The position numbers were made by a program, and so were the translations under genes. A stretch of DNA of 64,000 bases from an uncultured Lachnospiraceae bacterium (GTDB lineage Bacteria; Bacillota; Clostridia; Lachnospirales; Lachnospiraceae): the NCBI GenBank assembly GCA_910585905.1, contig CAJUID010000003.1, positions 62,001-126,000 on the forward strand, given 5' to 3'. This document shows positions 8,205-16,890 of the stretch, piece after piece. A model generated the notes under the pieces. The model was not told the DNA's origin. It did no database searches and worked only from the letters and a program-made list of their open reading frames with translations. Every line of letters begins with the position of its first letter. Within the stretch, counting starts at the first letter, position 1.

Positions 8205-9326
8205 ATGGGAAGACTATATTTGCATGTTGGCACGCCAAAGACAGGAACCTCAATGATTCAGTTTTTTATGGTTAAAAATCAGGGCTTACTGCTTAGGAAA
8301 GGATATACTTATCCAAATTTTGGATTTACTTTTGAGGGAATTGGGCAAAATCGAAATGCTCATTTTTTGACACATGAATACTATGATGATGATAAAAATA
8401 GGTTGTATGATGAAGAGAGGAAGTTGCAGGAGCAGGGCTTTGCAAAATTATTGGAGGAATTACAACAGAATAAAAATGTTGTTTTGTCAGACGAACATAT
8501 TTGGACTGGTTACAGAGTAATGGAAAATTTCTGGGAGAATTTATATCAGAAAATTACTGGGGCAGGCCATGAACTAAAAGTAGTTGTTTATTTGCGGAGG
8601 CAGGATGCCTACATTCAATCATACTGGGCACAGTTGGTAAAAGAGACTTCAAAAGAATCTTTTTCAGCTTATATTAAAAAGAAACGTTACGAAAAGAGTA
8701 GGTTATATTATGATACAGAGTTAGATACGATTGCGTCTGTGATAGGTATGGATAATCTAATTGTACGTGTCTACGAAAAAGGGCAGTATTATGGTGGCAA
8801 TGGCAATCTGATTGAGGATTTCCTTCATGTAATCGGTTTAGAGTTGACAGAGGAATATAAAGGGTCTGAAAAAATTGTAAATGGCAGTATTAGTGGGGAC
8901 TGTCTTGAAGTGAAGCGGATTTTAAATAGGATGCCGGAATTCCGTGCCCGTAAAAATTTCCTGATTCCAGTGATGCAGAAGGTCTCTGTAAGGGAAGGAA
9001 AATCTTCTGATTATTCCAGAGCGGCATGTTTTACAGAAGGCCAGAGGATAGAGTTTTTAGAACAGTTTAAAGAAGGTAATAGCATCGTTGCAAAAAAATA
9101 CTTGAATAAAGACTCAGGGATTCTTTTTGAAGAAAAGGCGCCAGAAAATGAGACGGTAAAGGCATATACAAAAGAAGAACTGGTTTTGGCATGCGGGGAG
9201 TTGCTTTTAGAAATGGAAGAGCAGATACAAAAAATAGCAGAGCGGGAGATGCGTATTAAACAGAGCAGGAGTTACCGCCTGATTAAGAAAGGGAAAAGTG
9301 TTGCAAAGAAAATACTGCGTAGATAG
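8205..9326 (+). CDS. Sulfotransferase-like / cell-surface glycan modification protein
   Basis: The 373-residue protein opens with LHVGTPKTGTSMIQ, which matches the P-loop-like PAPS 5'-phosphosulfate-binding motif (PKTGTT/S) of sulfotransferase-fold proteins. The middle (KVVVYLRRQDAYIQSYWAQL) resembles the 3'-phosphate-binding stretch with conserved Arg and Ser/Tyr. The C-terminus (about 330-373) is a basic coiled segment with SRSYRLIKKGKSVAKK, often seen at the tail of glycan-locus proteins. GGAGG at about 8190 sits 10 nt before the ATG. Family members may transfer sulfate to glycans, but substrate and activity cannot be set from sequence. It is a single-gene unit between proS and gltB. Confidence 0.7.
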   Translation: MGRLYLHVGTPKTGTSMIQFFMVKNQGLLLRKGYTYPNFGFTFEGIGQNRNAHFLTHEYYDDDKNRLYDEERKLQEQGFAKLLEELQQNKNVVLSDEHIWTGYRVMENFWENLYQKITGAGHELKVVVYLRRQDAYIQSYWAQLVKETSKESFSAYIKKKRYEKSRLYYDTELDTIASVIGMDNLIVRVYEKGQYYGGNGNLIEDFLHVIGLELTEEYKGSEKIVNGSISGDCLEVKRILNRMPEFRARKNFLIPVMQKVSVREGKSSDYSRAACFTEGQRIEFLEQFKEGNSIVAKKYLNKDSGILFEEKAPENETVKAYTKEELVLACGELLLEMEEQIQKIAEREMRIKQSRSYRLIKKGKSVAKKILRR

Positions 9327-9353
9327 TATGGGGAAAGTCAAAAAAAATAATGA

Positions 9354-9382
9354 TTGCTTTTTTTGTGTTTTTATATTATAAT
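9354..9382 (+). promoter_or_regulatory. Strong promoter, probably of gltBD
   Basis: TTGCTT (9354-9359), 17-bp spacer, TATAAT (9377-9382). The predicted start near 9389 is only about 15 nt before a strong terminator, see the next entry. Confidence 0.65.
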
Positions 9383-9404
9383 CAATCTCAGTTGATGAAC
9401 AAAG

Positions 9405-9437
9405 GGGTTCAGCATATTATTTGCTGAACCCTTTTTT
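9405..9437 (+). terminator. Intrinsic terminator, possible gltB attenuator
   Basis: GGGTTCAGCA (9405-9414) pairs perfectly with TGCTGAACCC (9422-9431) and T6 follows. It ends the sulfotransferase-like transcript. It may also attenuate the gltBD transcript because the gltB promoter lies upstream of it. The remaining 9438-9651 leader shows no motif I recognise. Confidence 0.85.
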
Positions 9438-9651
9438 CGTGTTTTAAGAGTATTTGTTATTGCTTTTGAAGTTAAATCCTGGAGATTATTATGAAGGATT
9501 AAGCTTCAAGGACATCTGCTGAAAATGTAGTTGAAGTAACATTAAGACGTTCGGTAGATTGTATTTGGACATTTAACCTAGTAAAGACAGTGAGATTGAA
9601 TAGCCAGAGTAATGTGTGGCAGTATGCCAGATTAAAGGAGGTAACAGTAAC

Positions 9652-12600
9652 ATGCGAAAAGAAGAAACCCAGAATAATGTGCTTACAGAAGCTAGCAAAG
9701 CTGTGGACCATTATAGGAGAGGGCTTTATAACCCGCGTTTTGAACATGATAACTGTGGTATCGGTGCCATTGTAAATATCAAGGGAGATAAGACACATGA
9801 TACGGTGTCTGGAGCACTTGATATTGTGGAAAAACTTGAACATCGTGCTGGTAAGGATGCGGAGGGAAAAACCGGTGACGGCGTCGGTATCCTGCTGCAG
9901 ATTTCACATAACTTTTTTAAAAAGGCTGTAGTGCCGCTTGGTATTGAATTGGGTGAAGAGAGGGATTATGGAATTGGAATGTTCTTCTTTCCACAAGACG
10001 AATTAAAGAAAAACCAGGCAAAAAAGATGTTTGAGGTTATCATTCAGAAGGAGGGGCTCGAATTCCTTGGTTGGAGAGAAGTTCCGATTGTCCCGGAAAT
10101 CCTTGGGCAGAAGGCGGTGGAATGTATGCCATGCATAATGCAGGCATTTGTGAAGCGTCCAGAAGAGGTAGACAGGGGACTTGATTTTGACCGGAAACTG
10201 TATGTGGCAAGGCGTGTTTTTGAGCAGAGTAATGACAATACCTATGTGGTTTCTTTTTCAAGCAGAACTATTGTGTACAAAGGTATGTTTCTGGTAGGGC
10301 AGCTCAGACAGTTTTTTACGGATTTAATGGATTCAGATTATATTTCAGCGATTGCGATTGTGCATTCCCGTTTCAGCACAAACACAAATCCAAGTTGGAT
10401 GCGGGCGCATCCCAACCGTTTTATCGTCCATAATGGTGAGATTAATACAATCGTTGGAAATGCAGATAAAATGCTTGGGCGTGAGGAGACTATGGAATCG
10501 CCTCTTCTGTCTGGTGAGCTGCACAAAATCCTTCCAGTAGTTAATCCGGGCGGATCAGATTCCGCGCGCCTTGATAATACGTTGGAATTTTTAGTTATGA
10601 GCGGCATGGATTTACCGCTTGCAGTAATGATTACGATTCCAGAGCCGTGGGAAAATGATATGAGTATTAGTCAGAAAAAACGTGACTTTTATCAATATTA
10701 TGCAACAATGATGGAGCCTTGGGATGGCCCGGCTTCCATTCTCTTTTCGGATGGGGATATTATGGGGGCGGTTCTTGACCGGAATGGGCTGCGTCCATCA
10801 CGATATTATATTACAACAGATGATCAGTTAATTCTTTCGTCCGAAGTCGGGGTTTTTGAGATTCCTCCAGAAAAAATTGTAAAAAAGGATCGCTTAATGC
10901 CAGGGCGTATGCTTTTGGTTGATACGGTGAAGGGAGAGCTGGTTGATGATGAGGTATTAAAGGAGCAGTATGCATCCCGACAGCCATATGGTGAATGGTT
11001 AAATAAGAACCTTATTATATTAAAAGAACTTAGGATTCCGAACCAAAAAGTGGAAGAATTTTCAGATGAGGAGAGGGCAAGGCTTCAGAAGGCATTTGGC
11101 TATACTTTTGAGGAATACAAAACTTCCATCTTGCCGATGGCACAAAACGGAAGTGAACCGATTGCGTCGATGGGAACCGATTCACCACTCCCAATGCTGT
11201 CAGATAAGCCGCAGCCATTATTTAATTATTTTAAACAGTTATTTGCGCAGGTTACGAATCCGCCGATTGATGCGATACGTGAGGAAATCGTAACCTCAAC
11301 CAGTGTTTACATCGGGCAGGATGGCAATCTGTTAATGGAAAATGCGGAGAACTGTAAAGTATTAAAAATTAATAACCCAATTTTAACAGATACCGATTTA
11401 TTAAAAATTAAATATATGAACAAAGAGGGTTTCCGAAGTGAAGTCATCCCAATAACATTTTACAAAAATACTTCGCTGAAAAAGGCACTGGATCATCTCT
11501 GCTTAGAGGCAGACAGAGCTTATAAAGAAGGTGCCAATATCTTGATCCTAAGCGACAGGGGGGTTGATGAGAACCATGTGGCAATTCCTTCGCTTCTTGC
11601 GGTTGCCACAATGCAGCAGCATCTGGTAACAACAAAGAAGAGAGAAAGCGTTGCAATGGTGATTGAGACGGCAGAGCCGAGGGAAGTACACCATTTTGCA
11701 ACTCTGCTTGGATATGGCGCGGGAGCGATTAACCCATATCTTGCACATAGTACAATTAAAGAGTTGATTGATGGGAGGCTGTTAGATAAGGACTACTATG
11801 CTGCAGTTGATGACTATGATGCGGCAGTTCTACATGGAATTGTGAAGATTGCTTCAAAAATGGGAATTTCAACTATACAGTCGTATCAGGGGTCGAAGAT
11901 TTTTGAGGCGATTGGAATTTCAGAAGATGTAGTTGAAAAATATTTTACGGATACAGTTAGCTGTGTGGGCAGCATAACCCTTGAAGATATTCAGAAACAG
12001 GTTGACAGACAGCATTCTGCAGCATTTGACCCATTGGGATTAAGCGTAGACTTAACGCTGGAAAGCCGTGGGCAGCATAAGTCGCGTGGAGATAAGGAGG
12101 AACATTTATATAATCCTGAGACGATTCATCTGCTTCAGCAGGCGGCGTGGACGGGAAATTATGAGCTGTTTAAGATGTATTCTAAAACAGTGGATGAGAA
12201 GGAAAGTAAAGTTACGCTCCGAAGCCTTTTGGATTTTAACTATCCAAAGAAGGGAATTTCAATTGATGATGTTGAGAGCGTTGATGAGATTGTAAAGCGT
12301 TTTAAGACTGGTGCGATGTCATATGGCTCTATTTCGCAGGAGGCACATGAGACGCTTGCCATCGCCATGAACCATCTGCATGGAAAATCAAACAGCGGCG
12401 AGGGCGGAGAGAGTCTGGAACGTCTGGCAACAGCAGGGCAAGCGGAGGATAGATGTTCTGCGATTAAGCAGGTGGCATCGGGCCGTTTTGGTGTTACATC
12501 TCGTTATCTGGTGAGCGCAAAGGAAATCCAAATAAAGATGGCACAGGGGGCGAAGCCTGGTGAGGGCGGCCATCTTCCGGGTGGGAAAGTGTATCCGTGG

Positions 12601-14226
12601 GTTGCAAAGACAAGGCATTCCACGCCGGGGGTCAGCCTGATTTCTCCGCCGCCTCATCATGATATTTATTCGATTGAGGATTTAGCACAGTTAATCTATG
12701 ATTTGAAGAATAGCAATAAGGATGCGAGGATTTCTGTCAAACTAGTTTCTGAGGCAGGCGTGGGCACAGTTGCCGCAGGTGTTGCAAAGGCCGGGGCAGC
12801 CGTTATACTAATATCCGGCCATGACGGTGGTACTGGGGCAGCTCCTAGAAGTTCAATTTACAATGCAGGGCTTCCTTGGGAGCTAGGTCTGGCAGAGACG
12901 CACCAGACGCTGATTATGAACGGGCTGCGCTCCCATGTGCGCATTGAGACGGACGGAAAGCTGATGACAGGACGCGATGTGCTGGTCGCTGCTCTTCTTG
13001 GTGCAGAAGAATATGGATTTGCAACGGCGCCGCTTATCACGATGGGCTGCGTCATGATGCGTGTGTGCAACTTAGATACTTGCCCGGTAGGAGTGGCAAC
13101 GCAGAATCCAGAACTTCGCAAGCGGTTTAAGGGAAAACCGGAATATGTTGAAAATTTTATGCGGTTTATTGCACAGGAACTTAGGGAATATATGGCAGAG
13201 CTTGGCATTCGCAAGGTGGATGATCTGATTGGCCGTACTGATTTGATAAAGGTAAAAGAGGAAAACAGGCAGGTTGATTTAAATGCTGTCTTGGATGCTT
13301 CTTTTGCAGGCGAGAAAAAAGAAAATAAATTCAATCCAAAAAACAAATATAATTTTGAATTGGAAAAGACAATAGATGAGAAGGTCTTCTTGCCAAAACT
13401 GAAAAAGGCATTGGAAACAGGGGAGAAAACCAAGCTTAAAGCAGATGTTACCAATATTGACAGGACGCTTGGAACGATACTTGGTTCAGAGATTACAAAA
13501 AGGTTTGGCGATTCGCTGGAGGAGGACACGATTACAGCGGAATGTCATGGAAGCGGTGGACAGAGCTTCGGCGCTTTTATACCAAAAGGACTTACGCTGG
13601 AATTGATTGGTGACTCCAATGATTATCTAGGAAAGGGGTTGTCTGGCGGTAAGATTGTAGTATATCCGCCAAAGGGTTCTAATTTTAGGGCAGAGGAAAA
13701 TATTATAGTTGGAAATGTTGCGCTTTATGGTGCGACAAGTGGCAAGGCATTTATTAACGGGATTGCCGGGGAGCGTTTCTGTGTCCGCAATTCTGGTGCC
13801 ACTGCTGTTGTGGAGGGCGTGGGAGATCATGGCTGCGAATATATGACAGGAGGCCGTGTAGTTGTCCTTGGACAGACAGGGAAGAATTTTGCAGCAGGTA
13901 TGAGCGGCGGAGTTGCCTATGTGCTGGATGAGAATAGTGATCTGTACCTAAGGCTTAATAAAGAATTAGTTTCGTCTGACCCTGTTGCTGACAAATACGA
14001 TGTACTTGAATTAAAAGCAATGATTGAGGAGCATGTTGCGGCAACTAATTCTGAGCGTGGAAAAGAGATTTTAGAGCATTTTAGCGAATATCTTCCAAAG
14101 TTTAAGAAAATTATTTCGCATGATTATAGCAAAATGCTGCAGTTGATCGCAAAAATGGAAGAGCATGGATTAAGTTATGAGCAGGCTCAGATTGAGGCAT
14201 TTTATGCATATAAGAATAAGGCATAA
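9652..14226 (+). CDS. gltB: Glutamate synthase (NADPH) large subunit
   Basis: It uses glutamine-derived ammonia to aminate 2-oxoglutarate, giving two glutamates; it works with GltD in the cytosol. The 1524-residue length is normal. Domain order: a short propeptide, then the N-terminal nucleophile Cys35 in HDNCGIGA of the class II glutaminase domain (to about 430). A central domain follows, then the FMN-binding synthase barrel (about 840-1200, with KPGEGGHLPGGKV and SGHDGGTGAAPRSS). The 3Fe-4S cysteines CVMMRVCNLDTC come next, and the GXGXG beta-helix C-domain ends the protein. ATG 9652 has AAAGGAGG 10 nt upstream. An earlier in-frame GTG at 9616 would lengthen the propeptide and lacks such a site. 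gltD follows after 11 nt. Confidence 0.97.
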   Translation: MRKEETQNNVLTEASKAVDHYRRGLYNPRFEHDNCGIGAIVNIKGDKTHDTVSGALDIVEKLEHRAGKDAEGKTGDGVGILLQISHNFFKKAVVPLGIELGEERDYGIGMFFFPQDELKKNQAKKMFEVIIQKEGLEFLGWREVPIVPEILGQKAVECMPCIMQAFVKRPEEVDRGLDFDRKLYVARRVFEQSNDNTYVVSFSSRTIVYKGMFLVGQLRQFFTDLMDSDYISAIAIVHSRFSTNTNPSWMRAHPNRFIVHNGEINTIVGNADKMLGREETMESPLLSGELHKILPVVNPGGSDSARLDNTLEFLVMSGMDLPLAVMITIPEPWENDMSISQKKRDFYQYYATMMEPWDGPASILFSDGDIMGAVLDRNGLRPSRYYITTDDQLILSSEVGVFEIPPEKIVKKDRLMPGRMLLVDTVKGELVDDEVLKEQYASRQPYGEWLNKNLIILKELRIPNQKVEEFSDEERARLQKAFGYTFEEYKTSILPMAQNGSEPIASMGTDSPLPMLSDKPQPLFNYFKQLFAQVTNPPIDAIREEIVTSTSVYIGQDGNLLMENAENCKVLKINNPILTDTDLLKIKYMNKEGFRSEVIPITFYKNTSLKKALDHLCLEADRAYKEGANILILSDRGVDENHVAIPSLLAVATMQQHLVTTKKRESVAMVIETAEPREVHHFATLLGYGAGAINPYLAHSTIKELIDGRLLDKDYYAAVDDYDAAVLHGIVKIASKMGISTIQSYQGSKIFEAIGISEDVVEKYFTDTVSCVGSITLEDIQKQVDRQHSAAFDPLGLSVDLTLESRGQHKSRGDKEEHLYNPETIHLLQQAAWTGNYELFKMYSKTVDEKESKVTLRSLLDFNYPKKGISIDDVESVDEIVKRFKTGAMSYGSISQEAHETLAIAMNHLHGKSNSGEGGESLERLATAGQAEDRCSAIKQVASGRFGVTSRYLVSAKEIQIKMAQGAKPGEGGHLPGGKVYPWVAKTRHSTPGVSLISPPPHHDIYSIEDLAQLIYDLKNSNKDARISVKLVSEAGVGTVAAGVAKAGAAVILISGHDGGTGAAPRSSIYNAGLPWELGLAETHQTLIMNGLRSHVRIETDGKLMTGRDVLVAALLGAEEYGFATAPLITMGCVMMRVCNLDTCPVGVATQNPELRKRFKGKPEYVENFMRFIAQELREYMAELGIRKVDDLIGRTDLIKVKEENRQVDLNAVLDASFAGEKKENKFNPKNKYNFELEKTIDEKVFLPKLKKALETGEKTKLKADVTNIDRTLGTILGSEITKRFGDSLEEDTITAECHGSGGQSFGAFIPKGLTLELIGDSNDYLGKGLSGGKIVVYPPKGSNFRAEENIIVGNVALYGATSGKAFINGIAGERFCVRNSGATAVVEGVGDHGCEYMTGGRVVVLGQTGKNFAAGMSGGVAYVLDENSDLYLRLNKELVSSDPVADKYDVLELKAMIEEHVAATNSERGKEILEHFSEYLPKFKKIISHDYSKMLQLIAKMEEHGLSYEQAQIEAFYAYKNKA

Positions 14227-14237
14227 GGAGGGCTATT

Positions 14238-15719
14238 ATGGGAAAACCAACTGGTTTTATGGAATATAACAGAAAGAACGAGACAGCGGTAGAACCGTTA
14301 GAACGCATTAAACATTTTAATGAGTTTCATACTCCGATGACTGACAAGGACAGGAGGGAGCAGGCTGCCCGCTGTATGGACTGCGGCGTGCCGTTTTGCC
14401 AGTCTGGAATGATGATTCATGGGATGACATCAGGCTGTCCACTAAATAATCTGATTCCAGAGTGGAATGACCTTCTGTTTCGGGGCAATATGGATAAGGC
14501 GCTGCAGATGCTGCTCCAGACCAATAATTTTCCAGAATTTACAGCTAGGGTCTGCCCGGCGCTCTGCGAGGCATCCTGCACTTGCGGGATGAATGATTCG
14601 CCAGTTACTTGTAAGGCAAATGAAAATGCAATTATTGAATATGGTTATGCAAATGGCTTGATGGAAGTAAAACCGCCAAAGGTACGCACTGGAAAGAAGG
14701 TGGCTGTTGTTGGATCAGGTCCTGCAGGGCTTGCAGCCGCTGACCAGTTAAACAAGAGAGGGCACGATGTGACTGTATATGAGAAAAGTGACCGGATTGG
14801 GGGGCTTTTGATGTACGGCATTCCTAATATGAAATTGGAAAAATGGGTGATTGAGCGCAAGCAAAAGGTAATGGAAGAAGAGGGCGTAAAGTTTGTAGTA
14901 AACGCTGATGTTGGAAAAAATGTTAGGGCGGATGATCTGCTAAAGCAGTATGACAGCGTGATTCTTTGCTGTGGTGCATCCAATCCAAGGGATATCAAGG
15001 CGCCAGGCAGGGAAGCGCAGGGAATCTATTTTGCTGTAGATTTTCTGTCCCGCTCTACGAAGCATGTGCTTTCAGGCAATAAGGAAGGGTGGATTGACAC
15101 CAAAGGTAAAAATGTGGTTGTAATCGGTGGCGGTGATACAGGAAATGACTGTGTGGGGACGGCTGTGCGCCAGGGGGCAAAGTCAGTCGTGCAGGTGGAG
15201 ATGATGCCAAAGCTGCCGGATGAACGCGCGGCGGATAATCCATGGCCGGAGTGGCCGCGTGTCTGTAAGACGGATTATGGACAGGAAGAGGCAATTGCAG
15301 TATACGGCAAAGACCCTAGAATCTACCAGGCAACGGTGAAGGAATTTATTTCAGACAAAAATGGTGCATTAAAAAAAGTAAAACTAATCAAGCTGGAGCC
15401 AAAAAAGGATGCAAAGACAGGGCGTACCAATATGGCCGAGATTGCAGGCAGTGAATTTGAAATTCCAGCAGATTATGTATTGATTGCGGCAGGATTTTTA
15501 GGAGCGCAGGAATATGTTGCTAAGGCATTTAATGTAAAGCTGGATGCCAGGACAAATGTGGAAACGCCTGCTGGAAGCTATAAAACGTCTACAGACCGTG
15601 TGTTTGCTGCAGGTGATATGCAGCGTGGGCAGTCACTTGTCGTTTGGGGAATCAGGGAAGGACGTAATGTAGCAAGGGAAGTAGATGAAATGCTGATGGG
15701 TTACACAAACTTGGCTTGA
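14238..15719 (+). CDS. gltD: Glutamate synthase (NADPH) small subunit
   Basis: It oxidises NADPH and passes electrons through FAD and iron-sulfur clusters to GltB. The 493-residue protein has the usual N-terminal [4Fe-4S] Cys clusters (CMDCGVPFC, CPALCEASCTCG). A first Rossmann motif GSGPAG (about 157) binds FAD, and a second, GGGDTG (about 300), binds NADPH. The C-terminal FAD motif includes VFAAGDMQRGQS. AAGGAGG lies 6 nt upstream of the ATG. It is co-transcribed with gltB (11-nt gap) and followed by a terminator. Confidence 0.97.
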   Translation: MGKPTGFMEYNRKNETAVEPLERIKHFNEFHTPMTDKDRREQAARCMDCGVPFCQSGMMIHGMTSGCPLNNLIPEWNDLLFRGNMDKALQMLLQTNNFPEFTARVCPALCEASCTCGMNDSPVTCKANENAIIEYGYANGLMEVKPPKVRTGKKVAVVGSGPAGLAAADQLNKRGHDVTVYEKSDRIGGLLMYGIPNMKLEKWVIERKQKVMEEEGVKFVVNADVGKNVRADDLLKQYDSVILCCGASNPRDIKAPGREAQGIYFAVDFLSRSTKHVLSGNKEGWIDTKGKNVVVIGGGDTGNDCVGTAVRQGAKSVVQVEMMPKLPDERAADNPWPEWPRVCKTDYGQEEAIAVYGKDPRIYQATVKEFISDKNGALKKVKLIKLEPKKDAKTGRTNMAEIAGSEFEIPADYVLIAAGFLGAQEYVAKAFNVKLDARTNVETPAGSYKTSTDRVFAAGDMQRGQSLVVWGIREGRNVAREVDEMLMGYTNLA

Positions 15720-15757
15720 AGAAGGGGTGTCACGCATTAAAGAAGAAAAATAGAAAC

Positions 15758-15794
15758 AAAAAACACTTACAATCAAGTTATGTAGGTGTTTTTT
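15758..15794 (+). terminator. Terminator of gltBD
   Basis: A 14-bp stem AAAAAACACTTACA/TGTAGGTGTTTTTT (one G-T pair) with a 9-nt loop and further Ts lies 38 nt after the gltD stop. Confidence 0.9.
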
Positions 15795-15858
15795 GTTTTA
15801 TTACTTTGGTTATTTAATCTGGCAGCTTTTATTTGCTTGTAATTATCTTTGAAGCGAT

Positions 15859-16004
15859 ATTTATTCCCGCGAAGCAACGAGCCAAGCGCGAGCTTGCTCG
15901 CATTTGGCGACTGCCGCGAGGGTCAAATACCCCGCCCCTCTGGGGCGAACTTGCTAAAAAGAAGCTAAGTCATGCCCCGTTGCTTGCAGCGGGGTATTTG
16001 ACTG
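15859..16004. repeat. 146-bp dispersed palindromic repeat, copy 1
   Basis: It is identical over 146 bp to 61722-61867, in the same orientation. It contains an imperfect palindrome GCCAAGCGCGAGC/GCTCGCATTTGGC. A perfect pair GTCAAATACCCCGC/GCGGGGTATTTGAC encloses a CCCCTCTGGGG hairpin. It is non-coding and GC-rich against AT-rich flanks. It ends 13 bp before the -35 box of the glycan-locus promoter. A short related hairpin (CCCCACTGCTTGCAGTGGGG) lies at 56436. Confidence 0.9.
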
Positions 16005-16017
16005 GAAAAACTTGAAA

Positions 16018-16046
16018 TTGACAAACTACAGCAAAAGTCATACAAT
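16018..16046 (+). promoter_or_regulatory. Promoter of the glycan locus (rfbF)
   Basis: TTGACA (16018-16023), exactly 17 bp, TACAAT (16041-16046). The surrounding TTGAAATTGACAAA also occurs at the rfbG promoter at 18870. Confidence 0.85.
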
Positions 16047-16116
16047 ATTGCTTGTGTTAAAATAAGAATTAATAAGTGTATTGTTTGAGTAAAAAGCAAA
16101 AAGGATGGATAAAAAT

Positions 16117-16890
16117 ATGAAAGTAGTGATTTTAGCAGGTGGATTCGGAACACGTATCAGTGAGGAGAGCCATTTAAAACCAAAGCCGATGATTGAAATT
16201 GGTGAGCAGCCAATTTTGTGGCATATAATGAAAATATATTCTCATTATGGTTTTAATGACTTTGTAATTTGCCTCGGTTATAAGCAGTATGTAATAAAGG
16301 AATATTTTGCAGATTATTTTCTGCATACATCTGATATTACGTTTGACCTCGCAACAAATGAAATGCAGGTACATAATAATTATGCCGAGCCTTGGAAAGT
16401 AACATTGGTAGATACCGGTCTAAATACAATGACTGGTGGACGTATTAAGAGAATTCAGAAATATATTGGGAATGAGCCATTTCTTTTAACGTATGGTGAT
16501 GGCGTTTCTAATGTTGATATTAAAAAGTTAGTAGAATTTCATCAGTCCCATGGTAAGATTGCGACCATGACGGCAATCAGCACCAGACAGCGTTTTGGTG
16601 TGTTGGACCTGGATGAAAACCATCAGGTACATTCTTTCCGTGAGAAAACGAGGGATGATGGTGCGATTATCAATGGCGGCTATATGGTGATGCAGCCTGA
16701 GATTTTTAATTATATTGATGGTGATAGCACAGTATTCGAGAAAAAGCCGCTAGTAACTTTGGCAGATGAAGGGCAGTTAATGGCATACCAGCATAAGGGG
16801 TTCTGGCAGTGTATGGATACCCAGAGGGATAAACAGCATCTTGAGAGTATGTGGGCTGAGAATGAGGCGCCATGGAAGGTATGGGAATAA
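16117..16890 (+). CDS. rfbF: Glucose-1-phosphate cytidylyltransferase
   Basis: It makes CDP-glucose from CTP and glucose 1-phosphate, the first step toward CDP-3,6-dideoxyhexoses. The 257-residue protein begins MKVVILAGGFGTRISEES and has KPKPMIEIG, the nucleotidyltransferase signatures of RfbF rather than RmlA (compare GFGTRISEE). TYGDGVSNVDI supplies the metal-binding Asp. The ATG at 16117 starts the family-typical MKVVILAGG; an ATG at 16105 would sit directly on the AAAGG site. It heads the locus behind a consensus promoter. The next gene overlaps its 3' end by 19 bp. Confidence 0.95.
   Translation: MKVVILAGGFGTRISEESHLKPKPMIEIGEQPILWHIMKIYSHYGFNDFVICLGYKQYVIKEYFADYFLHTSDITFDLATNEMQVHNNYAEPWKVTLVDTGLNTMTGGRIKRIQKYIGNEPFLLTYGDGVSNVDIKKLVEFHQSHGKIATMTAISTRQRFGVLDLDENHQVHSFREKTRDDGAIINGGYMVMQPEIFNYIDGDSTVFEKKPLVTLADEGQLMAYQHKGFWQCMDTQRDKQHLESMWAENEAPWKVWE

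Noticed and set aside
12858..13529. Open frame of 223 codons on the - strand in gltB
   Set aside because: Ser-rich shadow of the GltB synthase domain; no start signals.
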